A DNA stretch of 64,000 nucleotides from Pseudomonas allokribbensis (GCF_014863605.1 NZ_CP062252.1:1063001-1127000), one strand, 5' to 3'; positions 48,798 through 57,856 are shown, counted from the stretch's first letter. Program-made: numbers and translations. The notes: generated by a model from the sequence alone, not told the origin.

Positions 48798-50990
48798 ATG
48801 ACTCCCTTGCCCGCACCTTTGCGCTGGCTCTACTCCCTGGAATGGCGCCGGGGTTTCTTTGACTGGGCGCGCAGCGACGGCGTGACCTGGGTCTACATCT
48901 TCAAGGTGTTGATCGCCGCATTCCTGACTCTGTGGCTGGCGATGCGCCTGGAACTGCCGCAACCGCGCACGGCGATGATCACCGTGTTCATCGTCATGCA
49001 GCCGCAGAGCGGTCAGGTGTTCGCCAAGAGTTTCTATCGCTTCCTCGGCACCCTGGCCGGGTCGGCGATGATGGTCACGCTGATTTCACTGTTCGCCCAG
49101 AACACCGAACTGTTCCTCGGTTCGCTGGCGATCTGGGTCGGCATTTGCTCGGCCGGCGCCGCCCGTTGCCGCAACTTCCGCGCCTACGGTTTTGTGCTGG
49201 CCGGCTACACCGCCGCGATGGTTGGCTTGCCAGCGCTCGCCCATCCCGATGGCGCGTTCATGGCGGCGGTGTGGCGGGTGCTGGAGATCTCGCTGGGGAT
49301 TCTCTGCTCGACGCTGGTCAGCGCCGCGATCCTGCCGCAAACCGCCAGCGCGGCGATGCGCAACGCCTTGTATCAGCGCTTCGGTGTGTTCGCCCTGTTC
49401 GTCACCGATGGCCTGCGCGGGCGCAGCAAACCGGAGTCGTTCGAGGCCAGCAACGTACGCTTCATCGCCGAAGCGGTGGGCCTGGAAGGGCTGCGCAGCG
49501 TGACCGTGTTCGAAGACCCGCACATGCGTCGACGTAACGGTCGGCTCAGTCGCCTGAACAGCGAGTTCATGGGCATCACCACCCGTTTCAACGCCTTGCA
49601 CCAGTTGCTTGAACGCCTGCGCCGCAACGGCGCCGATCATGTGGAAGCGGCGATCAAACCGGGCCTGCAGGATCTGGCCGAAGTGCTCGACGGCTTCAGC
49701 GGCCGCGCCCTGACCAGCCCGGATGCGGCGCGTCTGGTGACGGCGCTGACGGCTTACAAGGAAGGTTTGCCGGCGCGGGTGCGCAGTCTACGGGCGGTCT
49801 TTCAGGAGAGCGCGCCGAGCGAGGCCGAGCTGCTGGATTTCCACACGGCGTATGAACTGCTTTATCGCTTCGTCGATGACCTGCACAGTTATGCACAGAC
49901 CCACGCCTCGCTGGCCGATCACAGCCACGAACGTGAGCGCTGGGACGAGCCGTTTACCCCGCAGACCAGTTGGTGGGCGGCGGCGGCTTCGGGGATTCGT
50001 GCCACGTTCATCCTGGTCGTGCTCGGCAGTTACTGGGTCGCCACGGCGTGGCCGAGCGGTGCGACCATGACCCTGATTGCCGCTGCCACCGTGGGCTTGT
50101 CGGCGGCGACACCGAACCCGAAACGCATGGCGTTCCAGATGGCGTGCGGCACGTTCCTCGGGGCGTTGATCGGCTTCGTCGAGATGTTTTTCATCTTCCC
50201 GTGGATCGACGGTTTTCCGCTGCTGTGCGTGATGCTCGCGCCGGTGATCGTGCTCGGTTCGTTCCTCGCGTCGCGGCCGCAATACGCCGGCGTCGGCCTC
50301 GGTCTGCTGATCTTTTTCAGCACCGGTTCGGTGCCGGACAACCTGACGATCTACAACCCCTACACCTTCATCAACGATTACATCGCCATGGTCATGGGCA
50401 TGCTGGTCTGCGCAGCAGCGGGCGCGATCATTCTGCCGCCGAACAGTCGCTGGTTGTGGCGACGCCTGGAGCAGGACCTGCGCGGACAAGTGGTGTACGC
50501 GATCAGCGGCAAGCTCAAGGGCCTGGCGTCGAGTTTCGAAAGCCGTACGCGCGATTTGATGCACCAGGCATACGGTCTGGCGGCCGGTCAGCCGCTGGTG
50601 CAGAAAAACCTGCTGCGCTGGATGTTCGTGGTGCTGGAAGTCGGCCACGCGATCATCGAGTTGCGCAAGGAACAGGCGATCCTGCCGGTGCACCCGGCGT
50701 ATGCGGAATCCCAGCCGTGGCGTCAGGCAATCCGGGTCATGGGGCGTTCGCTGGTGCGGCTGTTCCTGCAACCGAATTCGAGCAATCTGGAGCGCGCACT
50801 GGTGGCGGTCGATCACGCGATCAGCCGGGTCGCCGCCACTGACGAGCCGTTTGCACCGCACTTCGATACCTCGGCGCTGCGGCGGGTGAAAAGCTACCTG
50901 CACTTCATCCGCACCTCGTTGCTCGACCCGCAATCGCCACTCGCCGCCTACGCCATCGCCAAGCCCGAAGGACTTGCCCATGCCTCGTGA
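48798..50990 (+). CDS. FUSC family aromatic-acid exporter (AaeB-like)
   Basis: A 730-residue inner-membrane transporter with two hydrophobic blocks (about 27-180 and 395-550) separated by a cytoplasmic helical domain, the layout of AaeB/FUSC proteins. FKVLIAAFLTLWLAMRLELPQPRTAMITVFIVMQPQSGQV (about 35-74) is the family signature. It pumps hydroxybenzoate-like acids in E. coli; the substrate here is unknown. The ATG at 48798 is used; an in-frame upstream start would lie in the NodT gene. It overlaps the DUF1656 gene by 11 bases. Confidence 0.9.
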   Translation: MTPLPAPLRWLYSLEWRRGFFDWARSDGVTWVYIFKVLIAAFLTLWLAMRLELPQPRTAMITVFIVMQPQSGQVFAKSFYRFLGTLAGSAMMVTLISLFAQNTELFLGSLAIWVGICSAGAARCRNFRAYGFVLAGYTAAMVGLPALAHPDGAFMAAVWRVLEISLGILCSTLVSAAILPQTASAAMRNALYQRFGVFALFVTDGLRGRSKPESFEASNVRFIAEAVGLEGLRSVTVFEDPHMRRRNGRLSRLNSEFMGITTRFNALHQLLERLRRNGADHVEAAIKPGLQDLAEVLDGFSGRALTSPDAARLVTALTAYKEGLPARVRSLRAVFQESAPSEAELLDFHTAYELLYRFVDDLHSYAQTHASLADHSHERERWDEPFTPQTSWWAAAASGIRATFILVVLGSYWVATAWPSGATMTLIAAATVGLSAATPNPKRMAFQMACGTFLGALIGFVEMFFIFPWIDGFPLLCVMLAPVIVLGSFLASRPQYAGVGLGLLIFFSTGSVPDNLTIYNPYTFINDYIAMVMGMLVCAAAGAIILPPNSRWLWRRLEQDLRGQVVYAISGKLKGLASSFESRTRDLMHQAYGLAAGQPLVQKNLLRWMFVVLEVGHAIIELRKEQAILPVHPAYAESQPWRQAIRVMGRSLVRLFLQPNSSNLERALVAVDHAISRVAATDEPFAPHFDTSALRRVKSYLHFIRTSLLDPQSPLAAYAIAKPEGLAHAS

Positions 50991-51180
50991 AATCGCCTTC
51001 CACGGTGTGTACATGCCGACCATGACCCTGATGTTTTTTGTCGCCGCAGCACTGGCCTGGGCGCTGGACCGGTTTCTGTCGGGGTTCGATCTGTACCGCT
51101 TCTTCTGGCACCCGGCGCTGCTGCGCCTGAGCCTGTTTACCTGTCTGTTCGGCGCGATGGCGCTGACTGTTTACCGTTGA
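50980..51180 (+). CDS. DUF1656 small membrane protein (AaeX-like)
   Basis: A 66-residue protein with two membrane helices (about 13-31 and 43-62) of the DUF1656/AaeX family, which always accompanies FUSC efflux proteins; the start PREIAFHGVYMPTMTLMFF is typical. AAGGA lies seven bases upstream of the ATG at 50980. It overlaps the FUSC stop by 11 bases and is followed 17 bases later by the HlyD gene. Confidence 0.88.
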   Translation: MPREIAFHGVYMPTMTLMFFVAAALAWALDRFLSGFDLYRFFWHPALLRLSLFTCLFGAMALTVYR

Positions 51181-51197
51181 GTCTGAGAATTGTCCCG

Positions 51198-52061
51198 ATG
51201 AAAAAGTTTTTCAGCCTGCTCGCGACCCTGCTGGTGCTGGCCCTGGCGCTGTGGATCGGTCGCACGTTGTGGGAGCACTACATGAACACCCCGTGGACCC
51301 GCGACGGACGGGTGCGCGCCGACATCATCAACGTCGCTGCCGACGTCACCGGTGAAGTGGTCGACGTGCCGGTACGCGACAACCAATTGGTGAAGAAGGG
51401 TGATCTGCTGATGCAGATCGACCCCGAGCACTATCGCCTGGCGGTGAAGCAGGCGCAGTCGCTGGTCGCATCGCGCAAGGCCACGTGGGAGATGCGCAGG
51501 GTCAACGCCCATCGCCGCGCTGATATGGACGCTTTGGTGATCTCCAAGGAAAACCGCGACGACGCCAGCAACATCGCCGACTCGGCACTGGCCGATTACC
51601 AACAGGCCCAGGCGCAACTGGAAGCCGCCGAACTCAACCTCAAACGCACCGAAGTGCGTGCTGCGGTGGACGGTTACGTGACCAACCTCAACGTGCATCG
51701 TGGCGATTACGCCCGGATCGGCGAAGCGAAAATGGCCGTGGTCGACATGAACTCGTTCTGGGTCTACGGCTTCTTCGAAGAAACCAAGCTGCCCCACGTG
51801 CGCGTCGGTGACAAAGCCGACATGCAACTGATGAGCGGCGAAGTCCTCAAGGGCCACGTGGAAAGTATTTCCCGCGGCATCTACGACCGCGACAACCCCG
51901 AAAGCCGCGAGCTGATCGCCGATGTGAACCCGACCTTCAACTGGGTGCGTCTGGCGCAACGGGTGCCGGTGCGGATTCATATCGATGAAGTGCCGGAGGG
52001 TGTGCTGCTGGCGGCGGGGATTACCTGCACCGTGGTGGTGAAGCAGGACGCTGTCGAGTAA
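51198..52061 (+). CDS. HlyD-family periplasmic adaptor (AaeA-like)
   Basis: A 287-residue membrane-fusion protein. An N-terminal anchor helix (about 2-22) is followed by the lipoyl half VAADVTGEVVDVPVRDNQLVKKGDLLMQIDPEHY (about 44-77), a coiled-coil hairpin (about 82-155), the second lipoyl half (TEVRAAVDGYVTNLNVHRGDY) and a beta-barrel domain. It would link the FUSC pump to the NodT duct. The palindromic terminator follows eight bases after the stop. Confidence 0.9.
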   Translation: MKKFFSLLATLLVLALALWIGRTLWEHYMNTPWTRDGRVRADIINVAADVTGEVVDVPVRDNQLVKKGDLLMQIDPEHYRLAVKQAQSLVASRKATWEMRRVNAHRRADMDALVISKENRDDASNIADSALADYQQAQAQLEAAELNLKRTEVRAAVDGYVTNLNVHRGDYARIGEAKMAVVDMNSFWVYGFFEETKLPHVRVGDKADMQLMSGEVLKGHVESISRGIYDRDNPESRELIADVNPTFNWVRLAQRVPVRIHIDEVPEGVLLAAGITCTVVVKQDAVE

Positions 52062-52068
52062 CCCTTGT

Positions 52069-52092
52069 GGCGAGGGAGCATGCTCCCTCGCC
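52069..52092. terminator. 24-base perfect palindrome, REP-like terminator
   Basis: GGCGAGGGAGCA (52069-52080) is followed immediately by its reverse complement TGCTCCCTCGCC (52081-52092). Sequences of the GGCGAGGGAGC...GCTCCC type are abundant between Pseudomonas genes. It sits between the convergent HlyD gene and the SnoaL-like gene and probably ends both transcripts, although T-runs are absent. Confidence 0.7.
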
Positions 52093-52106
52093 GGATTGGC
52101 TCGTTG

Positions 52107-52505
52107 TCAGCCTTGGCAAAACGTCTCGTGCAGATGCCGCCAGATCACCCGCCCGGATTCGGTTTTTTCAAACACCACAGTCGAACGTCGATCCGTGTGC
52201 AACCCGCTCGCATCGGTCTGCTGCTCGCGGTAACTCACCGTTGCACCCCGCTCATGCAGGGCAATCCCACAAAGCTCGCCGAGCTCGATCCTGAACCCGC
52301 TCTTCTTCCCGCCCGCCATTTGAAACAACGCACGCAAGGCTTCGAAATTCAGCACACGCCCCAGCGGCGTCACCATGGAAAACCGTGGCGAAAAACGCGT
52401 CAGCAATCGCTCCAGTGCAGCCTCGTCTTCCTCCACGGCAAACCATCGTTCGATGGCCTCATGGGCCTGGATCACTTCGTCAAAGTAGTCGGTGTAGTCA
52501 GTCAT
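52107..52505 (-). CDS. SnoaL/NTF2-like (DUF4440-type) protein
   Basis: A 132-residue single-domain protein with the NTF2/SnoaL-like fold pattern: a helical start (EVIQAHEAIERWFA), RFSPRFSMVTPLGRVLNFEALRALF (about 37-61) and beta strands up to VIWRHLHETF. Such folds host small enzymes or binding proteins; the function is unknown. The start at 52505 overlaps the transporter stop by four bases (ATGA), and AGGA lies nine bases upstream, so it is co-translated with the DHA2 transporter. A longer same-strand frame to 52874 is not needed. Confidence 0.78.
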   Translation of the reverse strand: MTDYTDYFDEVIQAHEAIERWFAVEEDEAALERLLTRFSPRFSMVTPLGRVLNFEALRALFQMAGGKKSGFRIELGELCGIALHERGATVSYREQQTDASGLHTDRRSTVVFEKTESGRVIWRHLHETFCQG

Positions 52506-53872
52506 GTGGATTTTTCCTGAAGGTGAGGTGAGTGCAAAAGGGCGAGCACGTTCGATGAGTCGAAACGCAGCACGGCGACCATCGGTAACAGCGTGAGCAA
52601 CGCGGCGGCGAGAAAGCAGTATTTGAAACCGCTGGCCCCCAAGGCGCCCAGCAGTGAGCTGAGCAACGCCGCACCGAGGCAGAAACCGAGCTGGCGATTG
52701 ATGTTCCACAGGGCGCTGGAGTGGCCCATTTTCTCTGGCGTGATGCCGACAAATGCCAGGGTCTGCGCGGTGACGCTGCAAAGACTGCCGCCCAGCCCCA
52801 TCAAGGCGTAAGCGAGGATCAACGGGACGCTGGCGGGCTGGTCGATCTGCATCAGCACGACGATGCCAAGGCATTGCAACAGCATGCCGGCGATCAGCAA
52901 TGGCTTGGGACCGGTCCGGTTGAAACGGCGTTTGCCAAGCATGATCGCCACGCCCGAGGCGGCCGCCCAGGACAGCATCAGCGCCCCGATGTGTGCTGCG
53001 CCGAAACCGAGGTCATGCAGGTACAACACGGCAATCATGTTGGTGCCGGTGAAGATGCCGGGCACAAACAGGTAGATCAGCATTGCCAGGCGCAGGGACG
53101 GGTTTCTGGTCAGTTGCAGATCCAGGACGGCACCCGGTTTGCCCCAGCCATCGCGCAGGTAGACCCACAGGGTCACGGCGCTGAGCAACAACACACCGCC
53201 TGCGAGGTGACGGGTTTCGGGTTCACTCGCCAGGCTGACGGCAATCAACAACAGACTCAGCGCAGACACGGCCAGCAGCAGGCCACGTGCGTCCAGTGTC
53301 GGGCGTTCGCTCGTTGGCTGATCCGCTTTCAACCAGAGCAGGCCCAGACCGAAAGCGAAAAGCGCCACCGGCAGGTTCAGGTAGAAAATCCAGCGCCACG
53401 ACAACGCTTCAACGATCAAACCGCCCGCCGCCGGCGACAGGGCCGGCACCATTAGCGCCACCAGCAAAACCACGCCCGTGAAGTGCGCGCGCTGAGTCGC
53501 TGGAAACTCTCGATAGGCCAGCGCCTGACCGACCGGCAGTAACAACCCGCCACCCAGCCCTTGCAGCAGTCGCCAGCCGATCAGGCTTTCAATCGAACTG
53601 GCCTGAGCGATGAGCCCGGAGGCGATCCCGAACACCAGCAGCGAACCGAGGATCAGCCGCCGCTCGCCAACCTTTGCCGCCAGCCAAACGCTCATCGGAA
53701 TGATCAACGTCAGTCCGAGCATGTAGGCGTTGGTGATCCACGCCAGTTGCGTCACCGAGGCGTGCAACTGCGCGGCGATGTCCGGGTAGGCGATGCTCGC
53801 GGCGAACATGTTCAGCAGGTCGAGGGCGAACCCCAACAGATACACCAGCGCGACTTTCGAGCGATAGGCCAT
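52502..53872 (-). CDS. DHA2-type MFS drug exporter
   Basis: A 456-residue major facilitator with about 12-14 helices. WITNAYMLGLTLIIPMSVWLAAKVGERRLIL (about 45-75) is the DHA drug:H+ antiporter motif A region, and QGLGGGLLLPVGQAL (about 104-118) resembles motif C-adjacent sequence. It probably exports a toxic or antimicrobial compound. It is divergent from the LysR gene at 53982 across a 19-base palindrome, so expression is likely under that regulator. The SnoaL-like gene is coupled downstream. Confidence 0.87.
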   Translation of the reverse strand: MAYRSKVALVYLLGFALDLLNMFAASIAYPDIAAQLHASVTQLAWITNAYMLGLTLIIPMSVWLAAKVGERRLILGSLLVFGIASGLIAQASSIESLIGWRLLQGLGGGLLLPVGQALAYREFPATQRAHFTGVVLLVALMVPALSPAAGGLIVEALSWRWIFYLNLPVALFAFGLGLLWLKADQPTSERPTLDARGLLLAVSALSLLLIAVSLASEPETRHLAGGVLLLSAVTLWVYLRDGWGKPGAVLDLQLTRNPSLRLAMLIYLFVPGIFTGTNMIAVLYLHDLGFGAAHIGALMLSWAAASGVAIMLGKRRFNRTGPKPLLIAGMLLQCLGIVVLMQIDQPASVPLILAYALMGLGGSLCSVTAQTLAFVGITPEKMGHSSALWNINRQLGFCLGAALLSSLLGALGASGFKYCFLAAALLTLLPMVAVLRFDSSNVLALLHSPHLQEKST

Positions 53873-53947
53873 GGCAGCTTCCCTGTGATGAGGCGTGCAG
53901 GGTAGGGCGCTTGTGGCGATAGAAATACGCTGGTTTGGATGCTAGTT

Positions 53948-53966
53948 TGTCAAAATTATTTTGACA
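53948..53966. promoter_or_regulatory. 19-base palindrome, candidate LysR operator
   Basis: TGTCAAAAT-T-ATTTTGACA is a perfect inverted repeat with a single central base and includes the T-N11-A pattern of LysR boxes. It lies 16 bases upstream of the LysR start and 76 bases from the divergent transporter start. Confidence 0.75.
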
Positions 53967-53981
53967 GTGAGCGCAGCGAAT

Positions 53982-54863
53982 ATGGTCAGCCTGGATCGAT
54001 TCGATACTTTCAAAGCTGTGGTCGAGGCCGGCTCTCTGACCGCGGCCGCCGATACGCTGGGACAGACGCGGGCGGTGGTGAGCTTCAACCTCAAGCGTCT
54101 GGAAGAGGAGTTGGGCGTCACCTTGCTCACCCGCAACACCCGGCAACTGGCCCTGACCGATGCCGGCGAGCGTTTTTATCGGCGCTGCCTGCGCACGCTG
54201 GACGAAGCGCGTCTGGCCATCGAGGAAGCACGCTCGGAACACTCGCAGCTCAAGGGCACATTACGCATCACCACGACTGTGGAGTTTGCGCTGGCTCAGG
54301 TGGTGCCGGCGCTGGAGGTGTTTCGACAACAGCAGCCGCAACTGAATATTCACTTGTCCACGTCTTCGACCCATGCCGATCTGATCTCCGAACGGTTCGA
54401 CCTGGCGATCCGTCTGGGGCGCATGCACGACTCCAATCTGCGCGCGGTGCAGTTGTCGACGTTCGAGGTGTTTGCCGTGGCGGCGCCGGGGCTGGTCGAG
54501 GGTTTTACTCCGGTAAACACCTTGGCGGTGCTGGAGTCGATGCCGACACTGGGACATGGGCGAGTGCCGGAAATGACGGTCACCGACCCGGCCGGCACCG
54601 AGCATCTCTACCAGCCGAAACCGGGAACCACAGCCATTGTTGCCGACAACTCGGCGACGCTGCGTGCCTTTGCGCTGACCGGGCAAGGCGTGGCGATTCT
54701 GCCGCAATGGTTGATTCAGGAAGACCTCGACGCCGGGCGATTACAGCGTCTGTTGCCGGATTACCGTTTCGCCCAACAAGGCGTGTACGCACTGTACCCG
54801 GACACCCGGCACCTGCCGCTGAAGGTGCGGGCGTTCATTGATTTCATGAAAGGGTGGGGCTGA
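53982..54863 (+). CDS. LysR-family regulator of the divergent exporter
   Basis: A 293-residue LysR protein (CrgA/DmlR-like subgroup). The HTH is VSLDRFDTFKAVVEAGSLTAAADTLGQTRAVVSFNLKRLEEELG at about 2-45, and the effector domain runs from about 85 to 290. The ATG at 53982 fits the family start; a TTG seven codons upstream lies in the operator palindrome. It probably represses or activates both itself and the divergent DHA2 transporter. The stop is seven bases from that of the convergent SDR. Confidence 0.87.
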   Translation: MVSLDRFDTFKAVVEAGSLTAAADTLGQTRAVVSFNLKRLEEELGVTLLTRNTRQLALTDAGERFYRRCLRTLDEARLAIEEARSEHSQLKGTLRITTTVEFALAQVVPALEVFRQQQPQLNIHLSTSSTHADLISERFDLAIRLGRMHDSNLRAVQLSTFEVFAVAAPGLVEGFTPVNTLAVLESMPTLGHGRVPEMTVTDPAGTEHLYQPKPGTTAIVADNSATLRAFALTGQGVAILPQWLIQEDLDAGRLQRLLPDYRFAQQGVYALYPDTRHLPLKVRAFIDFMKGWG

Positions 54864-54870
54864 CTCGATT

Positions 54871-55695
54871 TCAGAGTTGCCCGCGCAACCCGAACCGCTT
54901 CATCAACGTCGACTCCAGCAACCCTTTCGGCAGCAAGGTCGCCAGCAACGGCAACGCCCGGCTGCCATTGCCGATGCGGATCAGCCGTGGCGGTTTGTTC
55001 TGCTGCACAGCCTTGAGCAGCTCGGCGGCAAATTCGCTGGCCGGCGTCGGTTTGTCCTGGGACGCCTTGGCCCGCGCCCGAATGCCTTCGCGCAATGGAA
55101 ACCACGGCGATTGTTCGTTGATCAGTTGTTCGGCCTCATGGCCGGCATTCTTGGCGAAGCTCGATTGAATCGCCCCCGGCTGCACTTCCATCACGCGAAT
55201 GCCGAATGGCGCCAGCTCCATGCGCAACGCATCACTCAACGCGTGCACCGCCGCTTTCGATGCGCAATAGGCGCCGGCGAATGGCGTGACCAGCACCCCG
55301 GAGACGCTGCCGATATTCACCACCAATCCCTTGGCCCGGCGCAGCACCGGGAACAGCGCACGAGTCACGCCGACAATCGAAAACACGTTGGTTTCGAACT
55401 GGCGCTGCATGGCCGGAACACCGCCGTCGAGCAGCGGGCCCATGGCGCCGTAACCGGCGTTGTTGATCAGCACGTCGAGGCCGCCGTGTTGCTGGTTGAT
55501 ACGCTCGGCGAGTTGCTCCAGCGCTGCGTTGTCATTGACGTCGAGCTGCACGGCCGTGAACCCGGCCGCGCCGAGCGCCGCGACATCTTCAGCCCTGCGC
55601 GCACTGGCCCAGACTTCAAAACCGGCCGACTTGAATGCATCGGCGAGGGCGCGGCCGATGCCGCTGGAACAACCGGTAATCAACGCAACGGGCAT
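54871..55695 (-). CDS. SDR family oxidoreductase
   Basis: A 274-residue classical short-chain dehydrogenase. TGCSSGIG at 7-14 binds the cofactor, SARR at 31-34 (Arg after strand 2) suggests NADP preference, and NNAG is at 78-81. The catalytic residues are Ser130, Tyr143 and Lys147 (YCASK). The substrate is unknown. I chose the ATG at 55695 where the Rossmann fold begins, with AAGGA eight bases upstream. The gene is transcribed in the same direction as the uncharacterised membrane protein gene 35 bases upstream, so they may share a transcript. Confidence 0.87.
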   Translation of the reverse strand: MPVALITGCSSGIGRALADAFKSAGFEVWASARRAEDVAALGAAGFTAVQLDVNDNAALEQLAERINQQHGGLDVLINNAGYGAMGPLLDGGVPAMQRQFETNVFSIVGVTRALFPVLRRAKGLVVNIGSVSGVLVTPFAGAYCASKAAVHALSDALRMELAPFGIRVMEVQPGAIQSSFAKNAGHEAEQLINEQSPWFPLREGIRARAKASQDKPTPASEFAAELLKAVQQNKPPRLIRIGNGSRALPLLATLLPKGLLESTLMKRFGLRGQL

Positions 55696-55730
55696 GGCGC
55701 ATTCCTTGTGCAAAAGGGTGGGAGAGGTGA

Positions 55731-56195
55731 TCAGTCGGAGAAACTACCCTGCAATCGCTCGGCGCGAAACTCCAGGGTTTGCGGGCGATAACCGGGACGT
55801 AGCGGCGGCATCGGCAAGCAGTCTTCCCAATTGCCGCCGGCCTGCAGTTCACCGGGGCCGCGATAGCGTGGGGCGGCGTATTGATTGTCGGCCAGATTCA
55901 CAGTGTCGCCCGGCGCGTACGCTGCGATGCGCCAGCGCAGTTCGGTCAAAGGCACGTCGTTGCCGTTGTTCATCTTCAATTGCAACGGGCGATCCGCCGG
56001 GCATTGCTCAGGTGCATACGTGATACGCAACTCAAGCCGCGCCAGTTGCTTGATCTCGCGGTTGTCCAGCCACACCACCCACATCGCCACCAGCCCGAGG
56101 CCGACAGCGGCAGCCATGGACACCGGCAAGGCCTTGGCCGGGTAGCGCAACAGCAGGATCAGCCAGGTGATAACCAGCAAGACGCCGATGAACAT
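55731..56195 (-). CDS. Uncharacterised membrane-anchored protein
   Basis: A 154-residue protein I do not recognise. Two hydrophobic helices at the N-terminus (about 2-16 and 22-43) are followed by a soluble, probably periplasmic domain of about 110 residues (LARLELRITYAPEQCPADRPLQLKMNNGNDVPLTELRWRIAAYAPGDTVNL) with two cysteines and a beta-sandwich-like strand pattern. It lies between the alginate terminator and the SDR gene on the same strand. No ribosome site strong enough to exclude other starts is seen. Confidence 0.65.
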   Translation of the reverse strand: MFIGVLLVITWLILLLRYPAKALPVSMAAAVGLGLVAMWVVWLDNREIKQLARLELRITYAPEQCPADRPLQLKMNNGNDVPLTELRWRIAAYAPGDTVNLADNQYAAPRYRGPGELQAGGNWEDCLPMPPLRPGYRPQTLEFRAERLQGSFSD

Positions 56196-56254
56196 GTCGC
56201 GAAACCTCGTGGGCAGGGAAGGTTCATCCTACCTAAGCCTGGATGAGGTTGGCG

Positions 56255-56325
56255 AAAAAAAAAGCCCCCGCCCAACCCACTGCGGATAGGGGACGCAGCG
56301 GGCCGGGCGAGGGCTTTTTATTGCA
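56255..56325 (-). terminator. Terminator of the alginate operon
   Basis: Read leftward from the algA stop, AAAAAGCCCTCGCCC pairs with GGGCGGGGGCTTTTT with an inner hairpin of CGCTGCG/CGCAGTG type, followed by a run of nine T residues. It is the strongest terminator in the window. Confidence 0.92.
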
Positions 56326-56331
56326 GAGCGA

Positions 56332-57783
56332 TCACTGCGCGATGGTTTTCACCGACACGCCGCGCTCGATCGGGGTGGAGCGACCATAGATATCTTCGAA
56401 GCGTTCGATATCGTCTTCACCCAGGTACGAGCCCGACTGCACTTCGATGATTTCCAGCGGGATCTTGCCCGGGTTGCGCAGGCGATGCACCGACGCGATC
56501 GGGATGTAGGTCGACTGGTTTTCGCAGAGCAGGAACACGTTCTCGTCGCAGGTCACCTCAGCGGTGCCGCTGACCACGATCCAGTGTTCGGCGCGGTGGT
56601 GGTGCATCTGCAGCGACAGGCATGCGCCCGGTTTGACCGAGATGTGCTTGACCTGGAAGCGCCCGCCCATGTCCACCGAGTCGTAGGAGCCCCACGGACG
56701 GTAGACCTCGCAGTGGTTCTGGGTTTCGCTGCGGCCCTGCTCGTTGAGGGTGTTGACCATCTGCTTGACGCCCTGAACCTTGTCCTTGTGGGCGATCATC
56801 ATGGCGTCCTTGGTTTCGACCACCACGATGTTTTCCAGACCGATCACCGACACCAGTTTGCCGTTGCCGTGGATCATGCAGTTCTTGCTGTCCTGGATGA
56901 CCACGTCGCCCTTGCTGACGTTGCCGTTGGCGTCCTTCTCGTTGACTTCCCACAGCGACGACCAGCAACCGACATCGCTCCAGCCAGCGGTCAGCGGCAC
57001 CACGCAGGCGCGCTGGGTCTTTTCCATCACGGAGTAGTCGATGGAGTTGTCCGGGCAGCAGGCGAAGGTGGCCTCGTCGAAGGTGATGGTGTCGTTGTCC
57101 TGCTCGCTGCGTTCAAGGGTCAGCAGGCAGGTGTCGTAGATGTCCGGATCGTGTTTTTTCAGTTCTTCGAGGAAGCGGCTGGCGCGGAACAGGAACATGC
57201 CGCTGTTCCAGTAGTAACCGCCGGACTCGACGTACTCGGTGGCGCGTTTGACGTCGGGTTTCTCCACGAAGTGCGAGACGCGGCTGACGCCTTCCGGCAG
57301 CAGCGAATCGCCGGTGGACTTGATGTAGCCGTAGCCGGTTTCCGGTTTGGTGGCCGGCACGCCGAACAGCACCATCTCGCCGTTTTCGGCGGCGACGGTG
57401 GCCAGGGCCAGCGCGCGTTGCAGGGCTTTCTGGTCTTCGAGAACGTGGTCGGCCGGCAGCACCAGCATCAGTTCGTCGCGACCTTCATTGACCAGCATCA
57501 TCGCGGTCAGCGCCACGGCCGGCGCGGTGTTGCGGCCGAACGGTTCCATCAGGATCCGCTGGCATTCCAGCTTGCGATTGGCCAACTGCTCGTTGACGAT
57601 AAAACGGTGATCCTTGTTGCAGACCACGATCGGGGTGTCCATGCCTTCGAACACCAGACGTTCGAGGGTTTGCTGGAACAGCGTGTGTTCGCCGGTCAGG
57701 GCGAGGAATTGCTTGGGAAACTGCTTGCGCGAAAGCGGCCAAAGACGTGAGCCGCTACCACCTGACAAGATCACCGGAATCAT
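56332..57783 (-). CDS. algA: Bifunctional mannose-6-P isomerase / GDP-mannose pyrophosphorylase
   Basis: A 483-residue type II enzyme that makes GDP-mannose for alginate: phosphomannose isomerase and mannose-1-phosphate guanylyltransferase in one chain. The nucleotidyltransferase domain starts MIPVILSGGSGSRLWPLSRKQFPKQFL with the pyrophosphorylase loop and Lys; FVEKPD (about 172-177) is the second substrate motif. The cupin isomerase domain follows (about 350-480; QMHHHRAEHWIVVSGTAEV). Length matches AlgA (481). It is the last gene of the alginate operon, 106 bases after algF, with a hairpin between. Confidence 0.97.
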   Translation of the reverse strand: MIPVILSGGSGSRLWPLSRKQFPKQFLALTGEHTLFQQTLERLVFEGMDTPIVVCNKDHRFIVNEQLANRKLECQRILMEPFGRNTAPAVALTAMMLVNEGRDELMLVLPADHVLEDQKALQRALALATVAAENGEMVLFGVPATKPETGYGYIKSTGDSLLPEGVSRVSHFVEKPDVKRATEYVESGGYYWNSGMFLFRASRFLEELKKHDPDIYDTCLLTLERSEQDNDTITFDEATFACCPDNSIDYSVMEKTQRACVVPLTAGWSDVGCWSSLWEVNEKDANGNVSKGDVVIQDSKNCMIHGNGKLVSVIGLENIVVVETKDAMMIAHKDKVQGVKQMVNTLNEQGRSETQNHCEVYRPWGSYDSVDMGGRFQVKHISVKPGACLSLQMHHHRAEHWIVVSGTAEVTCDENVFLLCENQSTYIPIASVHRLRNPGKIPLEIIEVQSGSYLGEDDIERFEDIYGRSTPIERGVSVKTIAQ

Positions 57784-57856
57784 ATTGTTTACTCCATAAA
57801 ATCGATTGGGTCAGAGCCACGAACGTTGTGTCGTTTCACTCTTGTTGTTATTCCGT

